Positions 6,251 to 10,234 of a stretch of 10,234 nt of DNA are shown piece after piece. The DNA lies in contig MGEY01000012.1 in NCBI GenBank assembly GCA_001791615.1, positions 1-10,234 on the forward strand, given 5' to 3'. This DNA is from Candidatus Uhrbacteria bacterium RIFOXYA2_FULL_40_9 (GTDB lineage: Bacteria; Patescibacteriota; Patescibacteriia; UBA9934; GWF2-40-263). Position 1 is the first letter of the stretch. Each line of letters begins with the position of its first letter. The notes beneath the pieces are model-generated. The model ran no database searches. It was not told where the DNA came from and was given only the letters and a program-made list of their open reading frames with translations. A program made the translations under genes and the position numbers.

Positions 6251-6835
6251 GTGCAAGGCTCAAAGGAACAATTTCTCCTTTACCGATTGCGGGTCTATAA
6301 AGATCCACGTGCCTTTGCGCAGATATTTCACAAGCACAAACCTCCTGTTTATCGGTACCTTTCTACAAAGTTGCCGAGCAGGCAGGATGCTGAAGACGCT
6401 CTCTCAACCACTTTCCTTCGTCTCTGGAATTATACGACAACCGCGCAAGTTGATCATGTTGGCAGTTTGGCCATCACGATTGCCCGCGGAGTTGTCGCAG
6501 ACTTCTATCGATCAAGAAAGAAAGAAACTTCTCTTGATGAAAGTAATAAAGAAGTTGCAGATACCACAAACACAGAAGAAGAGCTTATGGTGAGATCAGA
6601 CATCTCTTTGGTAAAGAAGATTCTTCCAAAGTTGAAGTCAGAATATCAAGAGATTGTGATCCTTCGCTATTTGGAAGGTCTTTCCACAAAAGAAGTCGCA
6701 CACTATTTAGAAAAATCTGAAAGTGCGATTCGTGTGGGACTTCACCGTGCTTTGAAAGAACTCCGTGCCTTGTTTTCTAAAGAACAACATGAACGAGAAA
6801 GAGATCACACAATTCCTCCAGAACCTCGAGAATAA
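6251..6835 (+). CDS. ECF-type RNA polymerase sigma factor
   Basis: This 194-residue protein has the two-domain layout of group IV sigma factors. Region 2 spans about 21-92: AFAQIFHKHKPPVYRYLSTK, then DAEDALSTTFLRLWNY (46-61; the polymerase-binding 2.1-2.2 helix) and ARGVVADFYRSRKK (78-91; the 2.3-2.4 -10 recognition part). An acidic linker follows at about 93-118. Region 4 spans about 122-176, with EYQEIVILRYLEGLSTKEVA (131-150) and the recognition helix ESAIRVGLHRALKEL (157-171). I chose GTG 6251 because homology-like sequence begins just after it. The in-frame TTG at 6179 is the -35 box and would add a non-family extension through the promoter. No Shine-Dalgarno site is seen. The 3' end overlaps the anti-sigma-like gene by 47 bases, a usual arrangement for an ECF sigma factor and its membrane regulator. 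Target promoters are unknown; the surface protein gene downstream and its own operon are natural candidates. Confidence 0.9.
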   Translation: MQGSKEQFLLYRLRVYKDPRAFAQIFHKHKPPVYRYLSTKLPSRQDAEDALSTTFLRLWNYTTTAQVDHVGSLAITIARGVVADFYRSRKKETSLDESNKEVADTTNTEEELMVRSDISLVKKILPKLKSEYQEIVILRYLEGLSTKEVAHYLEKSESAIRVGLHRALKELRALFSKEQHERERDHTIPPEPRE

Positions 6836-7742
6836 TTCCGATTTCGGAGAGGCTTCTGAAACACAACACACACAAGACGCATGGGTGCGTATTTCTAACG
6901 AACTTGGATTTGACTCAGATTTAGGATCTGAGTCTTTTACGTTGCGTGAATATCTTGATTATGCCATGTGTTCTGTGGCTCGTGCGACTGCAAAACCAGT
7001 AGCCGTAGCCCTTTCCATATTTATTGTCATTTTCGGAGGAGGCTTCACAACAGTTAATACTTCCATGAGTAGTTTGCCGGGCGAAGCCATGTATCCAGTG
7101 AAATTGGCAATTGAGCAAGTGCAACTCAGTTTTGCTTTTAGTGCAGAACAACATGCAAAGTTACAAGTCGAGTTTGCAGGGCGTCGATTAGAAGAAATGG
7201 TGGATCTTGCTTCAACATCACAAGGTGAAGATAAAAGTTCTCAAATTTTGCTTGCCATGGAGCAATTCAAAAAAGAAGCCCAAACCATTCAAAATAATCT
7301 TTCTGGAATAAACGGAACAGATAATGCCGAATTAGCAAGAGCTGTTGGAAGAAAAGTGGAAGTTTATAGCACAACCGTTTCTTCTTCTCCTGATTTAAAT
7401 ACAGAACAGGTTGAACAAGCTGTCCAAGAAATTATTGATGAAACAAAAGATCAAGCAGTTGAAGTTTTTCTTTCCACACATGAATCCGTGCAAGATGAAG
7501 AGAGTGCAAAGGAGCTTGCTTATGTTTTTTCCCAAGATTTTCAATCAACTCAAGAAATAGTTCAAAAGTTTACTTCTGAACAAATCAATGAAGGGTATAA
7601 GCAATTCGGCATAACTCCAGAAGAGTATCTTCAACTTTCACAAGAATTAGCAGATCAAGGTGCCTATCGAAGAGCTTTCCAAGTATTGCAAGAGATTGAA
7701 ATGATCTATTCACAATATTTAATTGAAGCAGAGGATGAATAA
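6789..7742 (+). CDS. Membrane anti-sigma-like protein with DUF5667-type domain
   Basis: This 317-residue protein probably holds the partner sigma factor at the membrane. Residues 1-68 are an acidic, soluble N-terminus likely to be the cytoplasmic sigma-binding part. They show no HxxxCxxC zinc motif; the only Cys is C61. One membrane segment covers about 70-88 (PVAVALSIFIVIFGGGFTTV). Directly after it comes SLPGEAMYPVKLAIEQVQLS (95-114), and then AKLQVEFAGRRLEEMVDLA (123-141). This 'LPGxxxYPVKLAxEqvql... RRLEEm' pattern is typical of DUF5667, found outside the membrane in many anti-sigma-like proteins. The rest (about 142-317) is acidic and Gln/Glu-rich, probably helical. ATG 6789 is preferred to an upstream in-frame GTG at 6765, since MNEKEITQFLQ is a clean start with a smaller overlap. 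The gene overlaps the sigma gene by 47 bases, implying translational coupling. The sensed signal cannot be read, but an envelope stimulus is likely. Confidence 0.85.
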   Translation: MNEKEITQFLQNLENNSDFGEASETQHTQDAWVRISNELGFDSDLGSESFTLREYLDYAMCSVARATAKPVAVALSIFIVIFGGGFTTVNTSMSSLPGEAMYPVKLAIEQVQLSFAFSAEQHAKLQVEFAGRRLEEMVDLASTSQGEDKSSQILLAMEQFKKEAQTIQNNLSGINGTDNAELARAVGRKVEVYSTTVSSSPDLNTEQVEQAVQEIIDETKDQAVEVFLSTHESVQDEESAKELAYVFSQDFQSTQEIVQKFTSEQINEGYKQFGITPEEYLQLSQELADQGAYRRAFQVLQEIEMIYSQYLIEAEDE

Positions 7743-7750
7743 TCCTCTCT

Positions 7751-7785
7751 CGATCTCGGATTCTTTTGAAAGGAATTCGAGATCG
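7751..7785 (+). repeat. Long imperfect inverted repeat after the anti-sigma gene
   Basis: CGATCTCGGATTC (7751-7763) pairs with GAATTCGAGATCG (7773-7785) over 13 bp with one G-U, around a 9-base loop, starting 9 bases past the stop. No T-run follows, so it is not a standard terminator. Its right arm overlaps the palindrome at 7782-7797, so the two hairpins exclude each other in RNA. It could be a 3'-end stabiliser or switch, or a DNA-binding site. Confidence 0.65.
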
Positions 7786-7797
7786 GGAATTCCCGAT
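7782..7797. repeat. Perfect 16-bp palindrome
   Basis: ATCGGGAATTCCCGAT reads the same on both strands, with no spacer. It overlaps CGATATCG (7794-7801), a second perfect palindrome. With no loop it fits a dimeric DNA-binding site better than an RNA hairpin. It lies 139 bases upstream of the surface protein start, so a control site for that gene is possible. Confidence 0.65.
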
Positions 7798-7832
7798 ATC
7801 GTCAATTTAAGACGAGATTAATTCGTTTAAAG

Positions 7833-7875
7833 GATGGGTAGCTAAAAGGTCGAGGTCGCAAGACCGTTATCCATC
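7833..7875 (+). promoter_or_regulatory. Structured 5' leader element with a GNRA tetraloop
   Basis: GATGGGTA (7833-7840) pairs with TATCCATC (7868-7875) over 8 bp with one G-U. Inside, GGTC (7854-7857) and GACC (7862-7865) close a GCAA tetraloop of the stable GNRA class. An asymmetric internal loop (7841-7853 against 7866-7867) carries a second GGTC at 7848-7851 that could pair with the same GACC, giving an alternative fold. I compared it by eye with the c-di-GMP, cobalamin, TPP, glycine, fluoride and yybP consensus patterns and found no match. It lies 61-103 bases before the surface protein start. Confidence 0.5.
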
Positions 7876-7903
7876 AATAAAAAAGTAGTAATTGAAAAGG
7901 TTC

Positions 7904-7922
7904 ACTCGGCCTCAAACCGGGT
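7904..7922 (+). promoter_or_regulatory. Hairpin just upstream of the surface protein start
   Basis: ACTCGG (7904-7909) pairs with CCGGGT (7917-7922), 6 bp with one G-U, around CCTCAAA. It ends 13 bases before ATG 7936, and those 13 bases are only A and T. No Shine-Dalgarno site is present, so ribosomes may enter through this unstructured A/T stretch. Without a T-run it is not a terminator. Confidence 0.5.
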
Positions 7923-7935
7923 AAAAAATATATTT

Positions 7936-10234
7936 ATGAATGATGCACTTCGAATGGGAAAGAAAACCTTCACAGTGTTCGTTGCTGCTGCAACTATTCT
8001 TTGGACTGTCGGCATTGCTGCCTTCATTGCTCCATTGACAGCTTCAGCTGCAAGTTATGCTGCTGGTGATCTTATTAAAGGCGAAACTCTTTCAACCGTT
8101 TATTATTACGGTTCTGATGGACAACGCTACTCTTTCCCTAATGAAAAAACGTACTTTTCATGGTACGAAGATTTTGATGGTGTCGTAGAGATCTCTGATG
8201 CAGAGCTCGCAGACATCACCCTTGCTGGTAACATTGTTTACCGACCAGGAACTCGCTGGATCAAGATTGAGAGCGATGCTAAGACCTATGCTGTTTCAAC
8301 TAACGGAACTATCCGTTGGATCGAGACTGAAGAAGTCGCTGTTGACCTTGCTGGTAGTACTTGGAACACCTTCATTGATGACGTCCCAGATGTCTTCTTT
8401 GTAGATTATACTGTTGGTTCTTCTCTTGATGATGCAAGCGAAGGATACAATGGAATGCTTTTGACTGGTGATGATGGAACATACCTTGTTTGGGATAGCG
8501 AAGCTCGCCTTGTCTCAAGTGCTGGTATGACTGCAAATGGATTTAACAGTTCTTACGTTCTCTCTGGAGCTGGAGTTGACCTAGATGGCATGACCGCTGG
8601 TGATGAAATCACAAGCGAGCGCGCAAATATGGTTGATGCTGCTCAATTGACAACTGTTGAGGAAGTCGTCACAACCACAGAAGTTTCTGTAAGCCTTGCT
8701 TCTGATTCTCCTGCAGCTAGCACATTGATTGCTGGTCAAGGAGTTGCTGATCTTGCCCACCTTACTTTCAACAACCCAACAAGCACAGCATTAACTGTTA
8801 CTGGAGTAACATTGACACGCACCGGCGTCTCTTCAGACACCACTTTGTCAAGTGTTTATCTCTTTGATGGTTATGTTCGCTTGACTGATTCTGCAACAGT
8901 AAGTAGTGGAGCAATCAACTTCAATGACTCTTCAGGACTCTTCACGATTCCTGCAAATAGTTCAGCAAACATTGCTGTTCGTTCAAACATTGCTGCAAGT
9001 ACAAGTGGACAAACTGTCGGAATTACTGTTGCTTCAGCTAGTGCAATTACTTTTAGTGGAAGTTATGTTGCTGATGGATCTTTCCCAATTGCGGGATCAA
9101 CCCACACAATCGCTTCTTCACCAAGTAACTACGCAACTCTTGATTTCAACACAAGTACCACTCCATCAGCAGCTACTATTGACCCACAAGATGATTACCG
9201 TGTGTGGGAAAATACCGTGACTGTTGGAAACAATGAAATCGATCTTTATGCTCTCCGATTCCGCAACATCGGATCCATCAATGCTGATGATATCGAGAAT
9301 TATCGTCTCTATATCGCTGGTGTAAGTTATGGTGATGCTGTGGCAAATGAAGATGATAATGGATACATTGTGTTTGATCTTTCTGATGATCCTGTTCAAT
9401 TGAACACAGGAAATCATACAATCAAAGTTCTTGCTGATATTGTTGGCGGAACAACACGCACAGTCCAAGTTCGACTTGGAAACACTGCTGATGCTGTCGT
9501 ATTTGATCAAGATTATGGTCAAGGTGTCTTGGCAACAGCAGCAAGTTCTACTTTCTCTGCACGTACAGCTGGAGCACAAACCATCAATAGTGGTAGCTTG
9601 ACTGTCACAAAGATGACAACTTCTCCATCTGGAAATGTTACTAATGGTTCTTCCTCTGTTTCCCTTGCAACCTATGAGCTCAAGGCTTATGGAGAAGATA
9701 TCAAAGTAGAAAGCTTGAACTTTAACATCGCAGATGATGATAACGATACTTCATTGGCACTTCGAAACAGCGTTATTTACGCTGATGGAGTCCAAGTTGG
9801 AAGCACAAGCGCTATCTGTGGTGATTATGCAACACAAACAACTTGTACAAGTTATGGTGGTTCAGGAGCTTCTTACTCAACATTCAGTTTTGGATCTTCC
9901 CTTGTTGTGTCTCCTGGAGACCCTGTGACATTGGAAGTCAAAGCTGATATCTACGATAATGCAGGAACAAATGGAATTGCTGATGCAGACACCCTTCAAG
10001 TGGTGATTGATGCAACAGCTCTTTCAAACAATGCTTATCGTCAAACCACAGGAAGTTACTTTACAGCACCAAGTTCTGATACAGCTGCCAACTCATTGAC
10101 TGTTGCTCAAGGCGCTTTGACTCTTGCAGAGAATACTTCTTATGCAGATCAAGTAACTGTTGCTCCTAAGACCGCTTATAAACTCGCTTCTTTCAGCGTA
10201 ACCGCTGGAACAACTGAGGATGTTCGCGTGACTG
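7936..10234 (+). CDS. S-layer-like surface protein, N-terminal 766 residues (3' end outside the window)
   Basis: The frame is open without a stop from ATG 7936 to the right edge. Residues 1-38 are a Sec signal peptide: basic start (LRMGKKT), hydrophobic core (FVAAATILWTVGIAAFIAPL) and cleavage at about TASA|AS. An in-frame ATG at 7954 (M7) is an alternative start. Residues 44-195 hold repeated short beta units: GSDGQRYSFPNEKTYFSWY (59-77), DAKTYAVSTNGTIRWI (114-129), DVPDVFFVDYTVGSSL (149-164) and GDDGTYLVWDSEARLV (178-193). This N-terminal module is very common in Patescibacteria surface proteins (recall). The rest is Ser/Thr/Ala/Asp-rich, low in Lys, with repeated immunoglobulin-like beta domains. 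The only two Cys are C628 and C637, a likely local disulfide. Codon choice is strongly skewed (GCT, CTT, ACA, GGA; few AGA/ATA), consistent with high expression. No clear sigma70 promoter precedes it, so read-through or the upstream ECF sigma factor may drive it. Confidence 0.88.
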   Translation, partial: MNDALRMGKKTFTVFVAAATILWTVGIAAFIAPLTASAASYAAGDLIKGETLSTVYYYGSDGQRYSFPNEKTYFSWYEDFDGVVEISDAELADITLAGNIVYRPGTRWIKIESDAKTYAVSTNGTIRWIETEEVAVDLAGSTWNTFIDDVPDVFFVDYTVGSSLDDASEGYNGMLLTGDDGTYLVWDSEARLVSSAGMTANGFNSSYVLSGAGVDLDGMTAGDEITSERANMVDAAQLTTVEEVVTTTEVSVSLASDSPAASTLIAGQGVADLAHLTFNNPTSTALTVTGVTLTRTGVSSDTTLSSVYLFDGYVRLTDSATVSSGAINFNDSSGLFTIPANSSANIAVRSNIAASTSGQTVGITVASASAITFSGSYVADGSFPIAGSTHTIASSPSNYATLDFNTSTTPSAATIDPQDDYRVWENTVTVGNNEIDLYALRFRNIGSINADDIENYRLYIAGVSYGDAVANEDDNGYIVFDLSDDPVQLNTGNHTIKVLADIVGGTTRTVQVRLGNTADAVVFDQDYGQGVLATAASSTFSARTAGAQTINSGSLTVTKMTTSPSGNVTNGSSSVSLATYELKAYGEDIKVESLNFNIADDDNDTSLALRNSVIYADGVQVGSTSAICGDYATQTTCTSYGGSGASYSTFSFGSSLVVSPGDPVTLEVKADIYDNAGTNGIADADTLQVVIDATALSNNAYRQTTGSYFTAPSSDTAANSLTVAQGALTLAENTSYADQVTVAPKTAYKLASFSVTAGTTEDVRVT

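Noticed and set aside
7751..7797. Intrinsic terminator of the sigma/anti-sigma operon
   Set aside because: The hairpins are strong but no T-run follows either of them, so read-through into the surface gene remains possible.
7833..7922. tRNA gene, suggested by GGTAGCTAAAAGGT and a later GGTTC
   Set aside because: The D-arm strands do not pair, there is no acceptor stem closing around the candidate, no valid anticodon arm and no TTCRA-type T loop with paired stem.
9166..9579. 137-residue minus-strand frame rich in Cys, Ser and Ile inside the surface protein gene
   Set aside because: The skewed codons of the surface gene (GAT, ACA, GCA) produce such an antisense frame; the sense frame is open for 2.3 kb with a clear signal peptide.

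Overview
This window looks like a chromosomal piece of a Candidatus Patescibacteria (CPR) genome, probably from the Parcubacteria / Uhrbacteria-Magasanikbacteria side. That placement rests on recognising protein types, not on a search. The types are a short HTH protein with a conserved C-terminal tail, a sigma/anti-sigma pair with a DUF5667-like region, a DUF11-like membrane-anchored protein, and an S-layer-like surface protein with the N-terminal module common in these bacteria. Base composition is moderately AT-rich, and the first gene is visibly richer in GC. TGA closes the first gene, so the genetic code is the standard bacterial one and not the UGA-glycine code of Gracilibacteria/Absconditabacteria.

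Layout: (1) 2-403, + strand, is the 3' end of an uncharacterised gene. (2) 404-563 is a convergent intergenic region with a degenerate 8-bp periodic array and a perfect bidirectional terminator hairpin. (3) 564-1730, - strand, is a GT4-type glycosyltransferase with its own strong sigma70-like promoter placed so close to the ATG that the mRNA should be leaderless. (4) 1908-6108, - strand, is a three-gene operon: HTH regulator, secreted GHL15-like putative glycoside hydrolase with five FG-GAP-type calcium-loop repeats, and a membrane-anchored protein with DUF11-like beta domains. It ends in a terminator at 1801-1825. (5) 6109-6250 is a divergent promoter region with the two -35 boxes 7 bp apart. 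(6) 6251-7742, + strand, is an ECF-type sigma factor overlapping a membrane anti-sigma-like gene. (7) 7743-7935 is a leader region rich in inverted repeats. (8) 7936 to the window end, + strand, is an S-layer-like surface protein, open at the right edge.

Together the window reads as a cell-envelope locus. It has a surface-layer protein, a probable surface glycan-cleaving enzyme, an anchored beta-domain protein and a glycosyltransferase, with two regulators on either side of one divergent promoter region. The sigma/anti-sigma pair directly upstream of the surface gene suggests envelope-responsive control of the surface layer, but this is inferred from position only. No tRNA, rRNA, CRISPR array, insertion sequence or phage gene was seen.
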